A DNA stretch of 64,000 bases, taken from contig JAMXIF010000045.1 of assembly GCA_028583685.1 (NCBI GenBank), positions 2,679,163-2,743,162 on the forward strand, given 5' to 3'. The position numbers and the translations under genes were made by a program. Below the pieces are notes generated by a model. It searched no databases. It had not been told where the DNA came from and was given only the letters and a program-made list of their open reading frames with translations. The stretch's first letter is position 1; every line of letters starts with the position of its first letter. This DNA comes from Petaurus breviceps papuanus. Lineage: Eukaryota; Chordata; Mammalia; Diprotodontia; Petauridae. Shown piece by piece: positions 35,616 through 48,210 of this stretch.

Positions 35616-36079
35616 AAGTACTTGAAAACATTATGTAAATGAAATCCATTCCAATCAAATATTATTTTTCCATTGTCTCACACTGTGTAATGGGAAGTGC
35701 TTGCTAGGAGAAAGAGTTTAATCTAAAAGATGAAGGTTTACAGCTTTTGTAAAAAAATCTCACTGAATGGAATAAACTCTGATTTATTTTTTCAAAAGAA
35801 AATGATGCCCTTTTATTAGACCATTAATAGCATGATTAAATAGGAAATACTGTGTAAAAAAAATCAGAAATTTTAGATAAAGTAACTGTTCCTCTGGGGG
35901 TTAGAGCCACACAGAAGGAGAAGCCAATCATTGGTTATTTGGCACATTTAATGTAGTCTTTATTTCATCTCTATACCAACAAAGTATTTCCTTTTCAGCT
36001 GTTTCAGAAATGAAAGCAAAGGACACAGGGGCATGTGTAGAGAGGAGAAACAAGATGAGAAAACTTGGAATCATGTCAT
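35616..36079. other. Intron, unassigned
   Basis: Nothing recognised. Confidence 0.45.
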
Positions 36080-36185
36080 CCATCTGTCAATGAACATTTA
36101 AGGCCTACTATGTGTCAGACACTGGTTGAGCTCTGGGGATGTACAAAGAGGCAAAAGGCAGTCTTTTAAACTCAAAGTCTGATGG
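36080..36185 (-). mobile_element. L2 LINE 3' fragment, antisense
   Basis: CAATGAACATTTAAGGCCTA, CTATGTGTCAGACACTGG and a GGCAAAAGGCAGTC run. Confidence 0.65.
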
Positions 36186-36585
36186 AGGATTATTTTCATG
36201 TTTAGCTTAGAAAAAGAAAAACAATTTTGGAGAAAGAGGCATGATTTCTATCTGCAAATGTGTGAAACATTATTGACATATTAGAGAGAAGAGTTAGGAC
36301 CAGGGGTGTGCTGGAACTGCCTTGTGCTGACTCAGAACTGAGAGTTAAATATTCAGTATTTACACCTCAGGAATCAGCAAAAGCTGCATATCAGGGTTTG
36401 AGCTACTGTTTTGTTGATTGTCTAGATGTAAGAAAGAAAATGTTAATAATGAAAATTAAAAAGTAGATTGTACGTACCATTTTTTGAGTCAGTTGTTAGA
36501 CATTTACCAGCATACCTTTGATCAGGTCCAAGTATATACAAGGTTCAAGGAGCTAGATTTTATCTTAGTAGAAGGAGGAACTTCT

Positions 36586-37017
36586 TTTTAAAAAAAAAAT
36601 TAATTTATTTTTCAGTTTTCAACATTCACTTTTATAAGCTCTTGAATTCTAATTCCTTTCCCTCCTCCCCCCTCTCCAAGACATCATGCAATCTGATATA
36701 GGTTGTACATGTATGATCATATTAAACACATTTCCACATTAGTCATGTTGTGGAAGAAGAATCAGAACAAAAGAAAAAGATGAGAAAGAAAAAAACACAA
36801 AAAGAGAAAATAGCATGCTTCCATCTGTATTCACACACCATAGTTCTTTCTCTGGATGTAGATAGCATTTTCCATCATGAGTCTCTTGGAATTGTCTTAG
36901 ATCATTGAATTGCTCAGAAGAGCTAAGTCTAACAAAGTTAGCCATTGCACAGTGTTGCTGTTACTGTGTAAATGTTCTCCTGGTTCTGCTCACTTCACTC
37001 AGCATCAGTTCTTGAAA
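36586..37017 (-). mobile_element. 5'-truncated L1 LINE, antisense
   Basis: About 430 bp of L1 3' UTR (antisense landmarks CTTTCCCTCCTCCCCCCTCT, TTCTTTCTCTGGATG and TCACTCAGCATCAG) start with a poly-T tail at 36586. An exact 14-bp duplication AAGGAGGAACTTCT flanks it (36572-36585; 37018-37031), marking a single target-primed insertion. Confidence 0.9.
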
Positions 37018-37031
37018 AAGGAGGAACTTCT

Positions 37032-37789
37032 CAACAATGAGAAATGTCTAACACTGGAAGGGACTGACTTAGTAAGTGGTGAGTTTCCTAGCATTCAAAC
37101 AAAGGCTGGAGAAACACTGGTTAGGGCTAAAGGAGAAGGGGATTCATATTTTAGGTAGAGACCAGAGTAGATGATATCTAACTCAAGTCTTTTACCAATT
37201 TATATTTTTTTATGATTCTAGGTTAGATTTTTTTTTTAATTCTAAAAATATTTTAGATCAGCAAAACATTTAAGAAAACATATTTTGAAAATTAGAACAG
37301 GTAAAAATCCATATAATTGTAGATCCAAATTATATACCATTTGACAAAACTTCTATATAAATTTAAAGATCATAAGCAACCTGTTTGTTTTTAGGTGCTT
37401 TTTGATTTTTCCCCCTTCATATTCTGTTACTGTTATTCATTTTTACGTGGTGATATTGTATGTCCCCTTCTGATTATGGTCTCTTGCCTCTTCTTTTCCT
37501 TCAAGAAGTTTTCCCATATTTCTTTCTATCCTTTATACTTGTCAATTTCTGATAGGGTGGACTAACATTCTCTTGTGATGACATATACCCACTTAATGTG
37601 ACTATTCACTAGTCATTAAGCCATGCAGGCTATTTAGTTTTTGCTAATAAAATATAGGAGCATTGACCATTTTTTGACTGATAAATGTTTTTCTCTCTTA
37701 ATAACATCCTTAGTGTGAAGTTTTCAGCAGTTGGGTTGACTAAACCAGAAAAATGTTTGTATGTTCAGTTTTATAACTGACTGTAGATT
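37032..37789. other. Intron, unassigned
   Basis: AT-rich; nothing recognised. Confidence 0.4.
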
Positions 37790-39832
37790 TCTTATTTTTT
37801 TATATTTTTGTTTTGTTTAATATTTCCCAATTGCATGTAATTTAAAAAAATTATTTTAAAAAATTTAATTACCATTCTCTTTTTTTCCCTCCAGCCCCTC
37901 ACTCCTCCTTGAGAAGACAAACAATTTGATTTTTATTATAGATATGTGAGGTCATGTGAAACACATTTGCATATTAGCTGTGTTACAAAACACACATAAA
38001 ATAAAATATCAAAAATAAAGAAAGTTTAAAAAAGTATGCTTCAGTATGCATTCAGAGTTCATAATTTCTCTCTCTGGAGATGTGTTAGATTATTGTACTG
38101 ATTAGAGTAGCCAAATATTGTAAATATTTATCCATTTTACTTAAACTGTTCATTTCACTTTTCATTTTTTGATACTGATAATTTGGTTTTCTTCTTTCTT
38201 TTAAAAAACAGTTTAACTAATGGTTTATCTACTTTATTCCTGAGGTCTTCTCCCCTCCCCATAAAACCAGCTCCTAGTTTTATTTATTAGGTCAATGATT
38301 TTCTCACTTTCAGTTTTATTAATCTCTCTTTTCATTTTCAGGATTTCCATTTTGGTGTTTAGTTGTGGATTTTTAGTTTGTTCTTTATGTGGTTGTATGC
38401 CCCATTCATTAATCTCTCTCTTTTATTAATATATTAAGTAAGAGATATAAAATTTTCCTTAAGTACTGCTTCAGTGGCATCCTACAAATTTTGGAATGCT
38501 GTTTCATTGTTGTCATTCTCTTATAATGAAATAATTGATTTTTTTAAACTTGTACTTGAACCCACTCACTTTTCAGGATTACATCATTTTGTTTCCAATT
38601 AACTCTTAATCTATACTTCTATAACCCTTTACTAAATGTAATGGTTTTTTTTTTGCATCATGGTTTGAAAAGGATACATTTAATATTTCTGCTTTTCTGC
38701 CTTTGATTGTGTGATTTTTATGCCCTTAGATGTGTATGAAGATAACATGTACAGCTAAGAAAACAGTATACATACTCCTTTCTATTCCCATTCAGTTTTC
38801 TCCAGAGGTCTATCATATCTAAGTTTTCTAAAATTTTATTCACTTCCTTGACTTTCTTATTTATTTTATGATTTGATTTATCTAGTGTTGAAAGGGGAAG
38901 GTTGAGGTCTTCCACTAGTACAGTTTTACTATTTCCTCATGTAACTCATTTAACTTTTCCTTTAAGTATTTAGAGGCTATGTCATTTGATTGCATATATG
39001 TATAATACTGATATTATTTCCTTGTCTTTGGTTCCTTTTAGCAAGATTTAGTCTCCCTTCCTATCCCTTTTAATTACATCTTTTTGCATTTGCTTTATCT
39101 GGGATTTCTACCCCTGCCTTTTTAACTTCAGCTGAAGCATAGTAGATTCCTCACCAGACCCTTATATTATCTGTGCATATTTCTTTCTGTTTAAAATGTG
39201 TTTCTTATAGACAGCAGACTGTTGAATTTTGGTAAAAATAGATTTGATTTCTATTACCAATTGAATGTGTGTATACATATTTTCCCTCTTTGAATCAATT
39301 TAGATAAGAGTGAGGCTCAACTATTGTCCACCATCCCCTTACTATTTTCCCTCCACTGTAAAAGCTTTTCCTTGCAAACTTCTTTTATGTGAGATAATAT
39401 TCCCCACTCTCCCTTTCATTTCCCCCTTCTCCTACAGAATCCTGCTTTCTTGCCTTTCCTTTTTTTTAACTTAATCACAACATAATTGACTCACCTCCCA
39501 CACCTTTTTTTCCAGGTAGAATGTTTTCATTTGGGATCCCTTTCTGGTGGTAATTGGTAGATTCTTTCAATTTCTATTTTACTCTCTGGTTTTCTTGAAA
39601 TATGATGTCTAGGCTTTTTCTTTGATAATGGCTTTCAGGTAATCCAATAATTCTTAGATTATTTTTCCTTGATCTATTTTCCAGATCAGTTGTTTCTCCC
39701 ATAAGATATTTCATGTATTCTTCTATTGACTTTGTTTTTTTTTAAAATTATTCCTTGATGTTTTATGAAGTCATTAGCTTCCTTTTACCCAATTCTTAAT
39801 TTTTAAGGAATTATTTTCTTAGTGAACTTTTT

Positions 39833-40383
<551 letters not shown>

Positions 40384-40475
40384 GTGAACTTTTTACCTCT
40401 TTTTCTATTTGGCCAATTTTGTTTTTTAAGGTGTTATTTTCTTCAGTATTTTTTGTGCTTCTTTTATTAAACTGT

Positions 40476-41233
40476 TGTAGTGGTTGAAAGATGAAATAAC
40501 TGAGGAAACAAAGGTTTGAGCTTCTAAGTATATCAATTTGTTAAGCAGTGCATACCAATTACATAACAAATGGGGACCAGGCCTCCTTAGCTTGACACTG
40601 TGCCCCATATACAAGGAAGACAGATTTTATGCATTTAAAACAATCAACTAAGACCAATTAATGAAAAGAAAACAATTAACAGGGTTCAAACAAAGATACA
40701 AAATTAGCTTATTTAATTTCTAATTGGAGGAAAGATTGGGGCTTTCTAAGTTGGGAGGGGAATGAATGAGTTTTGAGAGTTGTGGGTGGGGAGCAAACAA
40801 GTGAAATTTCCTGAAATTAAAAAAAAAAAAAACATGGGTGTCTCACTCTTCACAAATGTCTATATTCAATTAAAGGAGCATGAAAACAGTAGCTGATTGA
40901 TCAGTATGGGACCAGTTTTCAGATTAGATATATGGGTTGCTTGAGATGTTTAATTGTTTATTTAAAAAACAAACAAACCTGTTTACATCTATTTTTGGAT
41001 CTGAGTAGGTCAGCATAACCTACATTCTTATTTAAGGGTTTCTAAGTAACAGGTAGAGGTGGTCTAGCCTCCCAGCCTTGTAGGGCTAAATTTTTTCACA
41101 ATTGCCAATAGAATAAAGTTTTCTCACAAGACAGATATTAGACCAGATCCTTAATTCAATAGAAAGGTAATTCATTGAGCTAGGTCCAGAATTGAATCAC
41201 AAATCAAATTCACTCAATTTACACAATTCATAT
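40476..41233. mobile_element. Probable solo LTR of an endogenous retrovirus
   Basis: About 755 bp of non-L1 sequence split the L1 ORF1 region. The outer L1 halves rejoin at ACTGTT, which is present on both sides (40471-40476; 41234-41239), a target duplication of LTR-element size. The unit begins with TG and has CA close to its other end. It contains an AATAAA at about 41112, has no coding region and has no second LTR, so a solo LTR fossil is the best reading. The family is unknown to me and the age is moderate: younger than the L1 it interrupts. Confidence 0.45.
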
Positions 41234-42689
41234 ACTGTTAATTGTCATTTTATAATTTTCTTCTTTGCTTTTAATTTTTGCCTAATTTTTTTCTCTACCA
41301 TTCTTATTCGATCTTGAAAATAATTTTTAGCTTTTCCAGGAATTTTTGTTGGGTTTCAATCCATTTCAAATTTTTCTTTGGGGCTTTGCTTCTAAGCTGT
41401 TTTGACTTCATTGTCTTCTGTATTTATGTCTTCTTCCCTGCTACTATAAATAGATTTTTATGGTCATATTTTATTGCTGTTGTTATTGTTGTTTGCCCAT
41501 TTTCCATCCTATTTCTTGATTTGAAACTTCATGTTAATTTTGTGTTCTGTTCCCCAGCATGTGGGTGGTGGTAAAGGGGTGCTCTCTCAAACTTTAGACT
41601 TCTTCACACTGTTGTTTTCAGAGCTAGTGCTAGGGGTTAGGAAATTCTAGGTGCTTCCATAGTTGTATTATCTATTGATTATTATTATTAGTATTATCTA
41701 TCCTTTTCTGGTTTGCAATCTGGTCCTTATCCAGGAAGGACCCCTGATCTCTTAGGATTGCAATCGATACTACTCCTCAGGGTCCCTGATACCTTGGATT
41801 TAAAGGGATACTGCCAGGCTTCCACTCCTTCCTGACCAAAGTACTCCTATCTGTCTTTGAATTATGACTTATAAGTGGTTATAGACAATGGAGTTACCAA
41901 ATAGTATCTGGTTCTTCATCTAGTGCTAACACAGGGGGCCCCCATAGTCTCTTTCAGACCAGTTGCTAACTACCCTTCCCTTCTCTGGCTTGGGAGATCC
42001 CAAAGCTGCCTCTGCTTCTGTTGCCACCATCTACCCCACAAGTGATGTTTTGTCCACATGAGCTCTGAACCAGCCTCCTCTTCCGTGTTACAGATCTTTC
42101 TTCTAGACTTTTTAAGTTGTCTTGGACTAGAAGAAAGTCTCATTCTGTCTTTTAGTTGGCTCTATCACTCCAGAGTTCGAATTTAGGCATTATTTTAAAA
42201 TTGCTTGGAAGAAAATGTTGACAGAGCTTAGTTTAGTGCATTCTCTACTCTGTCATATTGGCTCTACCACCAGAGGTCTTTCATTTTATTTTCTAAAAAT
42301 ATTTTGCCTACTCACAGTTCCCCCAAACACACAAATATGACTTTGTCCATTTTCAACACTAGACCCTCTAGCATTGAACTCCAGTTTTAAACAATTATTA
42401 CCAAGTTCATTCTTATTAAGACTTGCCTTAGAGTAGTTTGAAATTGTATTTCCTGATTATTAGAAAGTTTGAGCAATTTTCAGTTATTGAAAATATTTAC
42501 CTTCGAGTGTCACCTGTTTATATTATTTGGTTATTTATCTATTGGGCAATAAGCATAACTTGAAAAATTATGGCAAGTCCTTATAGATTTTGAATATCAT
42601 ATTTTTATTAGCAATATTTGCTGTATAGTTTTTTCCCTAGTCATTCTTTGATTTTTTAAAAATTGTGAACAAATTGCCATTCTGTGTGA

Positions 42690-42870
42690 CTGAAATGCAC
42701 CGCCTCCTAATTTCTACTTCTTACAATTGTTTATCTTCCTTCAGAACTATGCCAAGCTATGTGAAGTCTTTTCTGCTCCCTCTTGTTCATTAGTGATCTA
42801 GACTTCCTTAAATTATGTAGTACTTATCAGCCCATGCATGGGACTTTGCACATAGTAGGCACATACCTAT
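42690..42870 (+). mobile_element. L2 LINE 3' end
   Basis: ACTATGCCAAGCTATGTGAA and GGACTTTGCACATAGTAGGC mark the L2 3' end. Confidence 0.6.
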
Positions 42871-43029
42871 ATTGGTTTTAAAACAAAGTTTCAAAACTTG
42901 TTAATGTTAAATATACAAGCATTGCATTCTCTTCATAGACTAAAGAAAACATTCATTTTACATGTAAATTAAAATCTTAAACATTAACATGTAAATTAAA
43001 CATTAAACAATTAAAAATTCATTTTACAT

Positions 43030-43222
43030 GTAAATCAAATTTTTATTGAATCCTTACTATGTGAGAGATAACCTGCTAATTTTAGTTGTTGGTATTGATG
43101 ATTAGCATTACATTTCCAGTAAAATGTTGTTAATGAGAGATGCCAAGAATGAAAGATTCCAAGTAATAGGTCCCTGTCTACAAGCAACTTACAACCTACT
43201 TGGGGAAAAGAGACATAAACCT
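43030..43222 (-). mobile_element. L2 LINE 3' fragment, antisense
   Basis: TATTGAATCCTTACTATGTG and AAGCAACTTACAACCTACTT match L2 antisense order. Confidence 0.65.
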
Positions 43223-43905
43223 TTGAGAAGTTAAATAACAAGAGAGTTCTACACAATAACAGGAAAATCCATGATTAATTGTCCAATGAATGGCATTTAA
43301 AGGATATTTGCTCTGTTGATCTCTATGTTTAATAGCCTTTGTAATTATTCTCATAAAACCAGCCAGACTCCTCCATTTGTGTTCTGGGTGAGCTAAAGCT
43401 AGGGCTATCCTACACAGCGAGGTCTCAGGAACATTAAATGAATTGGCTCTATAGCTCTGTATTTCCATTATACCTGGACTTCCAAATAAATGTTTCTATT
43501 AAGCAGAGGACTATGAATACTAAAATTCCATTGCTCCTACACATTGTTCTAGCTAGCTGTTTCTTTATCCTTCCTAACCTTTCTTGGAATAAACTGGGTC
43601 TCATTTTCTCAAATCTTATTTTCTCGGGTTTAGGTGACCCTTTTGAAAAGGCAGTCAAATCTAAATTGTATTTACCTGAAATTAATGACATTCTAACATT
43701 TGAAGGATAATAGCAGCTCTTACTTATATACAGCATTTTAGGGGTTTATAAGGTATAAGTCAAGTTTGGTGAGCATTTTTATTTTTCATCATTTTATAGT
43801 ATCTTTATGAGCTTTGTAAAGTAAGATTTGCTCCTTGTTACCCCCTTTCTCCAATTTTCATTTTTCCATAATAAAATTAATGCATTTGAGGAAGATTAAA
43901 TAAGG
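43223..43905. other. Intron, unassigned
   Basis: Overlapping short open frames on both strands at 43196-43736 show no family resemblance and are not called as genes. Confidence 0.4.
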
Positions 43906-44025
43906 ACATTATATTAGAACATGAACTTCTTGAAGGAAGTATAATTTTTTACCTTGTATATAAGCAGCTATTATAATACTTACAGTAGATACTTGATAAA
44001 TGCTTATTGAACTGTTGAATCAAAC
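43906..44025 (+). mobile_element. L2 LINE 3' end fragment
   Basis: GAACATGAACTTCTTGAAGG and ACTTGATAAATGCTTATTGA. Confidence 0.6.
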
Positions 44026-44644
44026 ACACACCCACACATTTTAATAGTGATTGCCATTCTAGTTTTAAATGAGATATAAGTAAATATTTTTAATGAACCA
44101 TATAGGAACATATTCTTCTTATAAAGAACAAGTAGAAATATTTCTTCTGATCTCTCATTTTACTTTTAGTTTTGACTTTTAAAAATTTTGAACTCCATGA
44201 GATCATTTTGAATATATCCTTTAAGGCAAAAGCTAGACTTTAATAATATTGCCTTAGGCCATGTTCGATTTTAAATTTAGAAAGAGCTCCTGTACTTATG
44301 GTACATGAGTACTACGGATTATTGGAAGAACTCTGAAAACTGAACCTAATTGTACCCTTACACTTTTCAGGTTTGAATTTTGAGTATTTACCATTAGAAA
44401 ATTATTGCTCATAAGTGATAATGAGGGGTTAATTTTACCAACAATAAGCAGGGATTTAACCATGTGACTTCTATTAAAATTAATGGGGGTCATTGCTAGA
44501 ACGCTGTAAATCTTTACCATCTATATTCTAATTATTAATCACCATTAAAACAGTAGAACATTAGTGTTATTGCTATTCCATGAATTTTATTTGAACATCA
44601 TTAGCTTTTAAGGAGAGAAACTTTACACACTTGGAGTAAAATTA
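44026..44644. other. Intron, unassigned
   Basis: Nothing recognised. Confidence 0.4.
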
Positions 44645-44880
44645 TATTGAGTTCTGGGCTTTGCATTTTAAGAAGGACATTGACAAACTGCAGCATGTCA
44701 GAAGGGCAGTGAACAAGATGGTGTATGGGCAGGAAAAAATAACATATGAGAAACTAGGTTTATTTATCCATTGAAAGAGAAGATACAAAAGTTCTTATCT
44801 GGGGGTTTGTAAGCTTTTAAAAAAATTCTGTTGCTACCCCAATTTTAGTAAAACTGGTTTCCTTTATAAGTCTATTTTAT

Positions 44881-45061
44881 TTTTTAAAAAATTAAAAAAG
44901 AATTTTGGTGTTTAGAGGGGGAAGGCAGGGCAGTTGGGGTTAAGTGACTTGCTCAAGGTCACACAGATAGTTTTGTGTTAAGTGTCTGAGGTCGGATTTG
45001 AACTCAGGTCCTTTTGACTCCAGGGCCAGTGCTCTATTTACTGCACCACCTAGCCACCCTG
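44881..45061 (-). mobile_element. Short-type tRNA-derived SINE, antisense
   Basis: GTTGGGGTTAAGTGACTTGC, GAACTCAGGTCC and CACCACCTAGCCACCC. An exact 15-bp duplication ATAAGTCTATTTTAT is at 44866-44880 and 45062-45076. Confidence 0.92.
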
Positions 45062-45076
45062 ATAAGTCTATTTTAT

Positions 45077-45330
45077 AGGTGGCACAATGGTTTGAATGCT
45101 GGGCCTGGAGTCAGGAAGATGAGAGTTCAAATTCAGCTTCAGACACTTACTGTGTGGCCCTGGGTAAGCCACTTAACCTAGTTTGCCTCATTTTCCTTAT
45201 CTGTAAAAATGGGGTTGATAATAATACCACTCACCACCTAGGGTTCTTGTGAGAATCAAATGAGATAATAATTGTAAGTCGTTTAGCACAATGGCACATA
45301 GAAGTATATGCATATTTATTATTATCATTT
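45077..45330 (+). mobile_element. CORE-SINE (MAR1 head, THER1-like tail)
   Basis: GGGCCTGGAGTCAGGAAGAT head, GTGTGGCCCTGGGTAAGCCA core, then a TGAGATAATAATTGTAAGTC tail with TTATTATTATC terminus. Confidence 0.85.
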
Positions 45331-45740
45331 GTAAACTTAACAACATTATTCTGGGAAGGTGCCCCCTGGGTTTCACCAAATTACCTAGAGTACAGGGCAC
45401 AAAATATGTTAAGAATCCCTGTCTATGAGGAGAAGTGAGAAGAGTCTTCAAATAATTGGAAGGCATATGGATCAGGTGTTAGATTCTTCTTTTCTACTTG
45501 GTCTTAGAAGCCAGAGTTAGGAAGAATAAGTGGAAAATGCAAAGACAGATTTCAGCTCAATGTAAAGAAAACTTTTATAGCAATAATTGATGTTCAAAGG
45601 TGGAATAGGCTACTCAGGAGGCAATGAATCCTATAGAATGGAAAGCCTTCAATTGGAGTCATACCGTGAAGGATATTCTGCTGCAGGATTGAGGTCAATT
45701 CTATGGCTTTGAAATCTCTTTCAATTCTAACAGTGACTTC

Positions 45741-46579
45741 CAGGGGATAGGCTTCTGGTCTGGACCAGTGGGATGCATAACTGACTTAAATGTGGTTATC
45801 TCTCCCAAAATGTGTGATGCTGGATATTAAGAATTTCAAAAGGGAGTGCAAGTCAATATTCAGTTCCCAGTAAACTGAGTCATTGAAAGGTTTGTTAGAT
45901 ATGTTTGAGGAGCTATCACAACAGGGATCAAGCTAGAAAGGCTTACTATGTCTCTAGGATGCACAGCTAATTGTGTTGTTTCAGAAAAACTTCCAAGGCA
46001 ATGAAAGGATATTGTGTCTCTTACCACTTAGCAAGAAATCACATTTTCTCAGATATTTCTGGAGCAAGAGAGGTACTTCATTCTGAAGGCAAAATCTCAA
46101 ATAAATAAAAATGACAAATGTGTCCCAGTGTTAAATGTTTGCTTCCAATTCTGGCAGCACAGTAGAGCTCTGTCTAGCACCATCGCTTTCTTCTTTGGAC
46201 AACCTGCAGATTCTTTAGGAGGGTAAAGGACTGATGATCTGAATAACGTATGTCCCTCCCCAAAGTTGATTTCATTCTGGTTGAGCAATCTATTTAAGGA
46301 TACTGATTCTTCTAATGGCCAGTGAATTACTAAATTGAAGGAGTCCTCTATCAGTCTTCTTCAGTAGTGAAACTGTTTTTAGCTTTACACATTTTATCTG
46401 CTGGGGTTTCCTACAGATCCCTTTCTGGATTTCATTCCTAATTTGGAATGGAGCCTGGCAGCCTGTATAGGAGAAAGGCATTATAAATTAGATAAGGATC
46501 TGATCAGCAGGCATTTTGTTCATCTATAATGAAATGGTAATGTTTTTGTAGGAGAAGAAGGGAGTGTATAAGAATGATA
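45741..46579. other. Intron, unassigned
   Basis: Nothing recognised. Confidence 0.4.
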
Positions 46580-46985
46580 ATGGAGACTTACATAGGTCTC
46601 TAAAGTTTGCAAAATGATTTATGTGCATTATCTTATTTGCAACTTATAAAAGACAGACAATAGAGGTGTTATTATATTATCTCTTCAGGTGAGAAAAATT
46701 AGGATGTTAAATGACTTGCCCAAGGTCTGACAGATAGAATTACAGAATGAGAGATGGAAGGGGCCTAAGAAACCATAGATACAAATTCATCACTACAGAT
46801 TGGGAAAATAGGGTAGGGACTTGCCCAGGGACGTAGAATTAATAAGTATCTGAGGTAGAATTTGAACCTAGGCTTTCCTAACACCACATTGAGTTACCTA
46901 CTATCTCCTCCTGCCTTTCCTAGAGTGTCAGAGATAGGATTCGAATCAGATCTTCCTGACTCCTAGCCACTTTGTGTACTATCCC
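46580..46985 (-). mobile_element. Nested pair of MIR/THER1 SINEs, antisense
   Basis: An outer THER1-like copy (TTGCAAAATGATTTATGTGC ... ATGACTTGCCCAAGGTCTGA) is interrupted at about 46735 by a second MIR (GAGAGATGGAAGGGGCCTAA ... CTAGGCTTTCCTAACACC) and resumes near 46920 with GATTCGAATCAGATCTTCCT. Confidence 0.75.
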
Positions 46986-47176
46986 ATATCACCATCATAG
47001 AAATGTACTCTCATCTACCATTTATCCCAGTTGTTTAATTTCTCTTATCTTTGGAAGATTTCATACCTATCTGATAAGTGAGTGAGATCTCTTACCCACC
47101 TAGATGATAAAACCTGAAAAGGATTGGATTTAAGAAACAGTTCTCAACTATTAGAACCAATGAAAAGAACATCCTA
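46986..47176. other. Intron, unassigned
   Basis: Nothing recognised. Confidence 0.4.
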
Positions 47177-47330
47177 GGGGCAACTAGGTGGTGCAGTGAA
47201 TAGAATGTGGGCCCTGGAGTCAGGAGGACTTGACTTTAAATCCGGCCTCAAACACTTACCACTTACTAGCCTTGTGACCTTGGGCAAGTCACTTAATCCC
47301 AATTGCCCTGCTTTCCCCCTCCAAAAAAAA
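47177..47330 (+). mobile_element. Short-type tRNA-derived SINE
   Basis: GGGGCAACTAGGTGGTGCAG head, core CTTGTGACCTTGGGCAAGTC and CCAATTGCCCTGC terminus plus A tail. CATCCTA lies at 47170-47176 and 47338-47344 as a short duplication. Confidence 0.9.
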
Positions 47331-47344
47331 GTAAAAGCATCCTA

Positions 47345-48069
47345 TTTTTTAAGCATGTAAAGAAAAATTTGTCATGTTTTCATCACATTTCCTGAAACAG
47401 ATGACATAAGTTGTTATTAAGGCAATAGGCCAGTAAATCACTTCCTATTCCTTGTTTCAACAATGCAGACTGCCGTCTGACTGGCTTGTGATTCTGATTT
47501 AAACACATGATTCAGAATGACTTTGGTGGGTTGTGGTGCTTGTGGATTTATGGGACGCTTGTATGTGAAGCTCTTGTGGCTATACAGCAACCCTGTCGTT
47601 TTTGTGACAGAATCACTTTGACTGGTTTTAGATTTACGATGGAAATAATTCAGAACAGAGTAATAATTTTCCCTTGGCAATTACACTACCATTTGGTACT
47701 TTGTCTCTAAGGGGAAAATGAATGTGCTGAGATCTAACCATGAGTTCAGTAGCTTAGCATGGAGAACGAACCAAGGTCAGAATGTCGCAGAGCAACATAA
47801 CAATGCTGTCAGTTGCGTCTCCGTTCCGTCTGCCTTATTGGGTCCTAATGTAATTGAAAGATCCCATATAACTTCGGTGGGAATTTTTAGATGACATGAG
47901 GTTTTTAGCAAGATATGCACTCAAGATGCTTATCAGCTTTAAAACCATGTGTACTGGTAAGACTACCTCCCCCTCTGGCTCCCAAAGCATCATTAAAAGC
48001 AAGAGTAAAGTTATAAAAAAAAAAAAGGCAAAAATAAGCCTTCTTGAAAAAAATTACTCCATTAACCAA
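47345..48069. other. Intron, unassigned
   Basis: Nothing recognised; a poly-A run lies near 48017. Confidence 0.45.
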
Positions 48070-48210
48070 AAATCAGCAACCATTTTAAAGTGCCAACTTT
48101 GTTCCAGACAACAGGCAACATATCGGGAATACAAGAAACCCACCCCCCAAAAAAAAAAAGAAAGGAAAAAACAATGTCTACTCGCAATGAGTTTACAATC
48201 TAAAAAACAA
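48070..48210 (-). mobile_element. L2 LINE 3' fragment, antisense
   Basis: TAAAGTGCCAACTTTGTTCC, an A-rich middle, and CAATGAGTTTACAATCTAAA. Confidence 0.6.

Larger units (their letters stand above)
44786..45421 (+). mobile_element. Non-autonomous hAT-type transposon, split by SINEs
   Basis: The left end AAAAGTTCTTATCTGGGGG and right end TATGTTAAGAATCCCTG are imperfect inverted repeats like those of the element at 13832-14014. Interior landmarks ACTGGTTTCCTTTATAAG and ACATTATTCTGGGAAGG lie on the two sides of the SINE pair. I found no clear 8-bp duplication. Confidence 0.65.
44645..45740 (+). mobile_element. CR1/L3 LINE 3' region, split by nested insertions
   Basis: The left part is TTTTAAGAAGGACATTGACA and AGGGCAGTGAACAAGATGGT. 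The right part resumes after 45421 with GTCTTCAAATAATTGGAAGG, TTTCAGCTCAATGTAAAGAA, GTGGAATAGGCTACTCAGGA and CTCTTTCAATTCTAACAG. A hAT element carrying two SINEs separates the parts. Confidence 0.82.

Noticed and set aside
43438-43736. Complementary open frames on both strands, 90 and 95 codons
   Set aside because: AT-rich intronic sequence, no family resemblance, no splice or promoter support.
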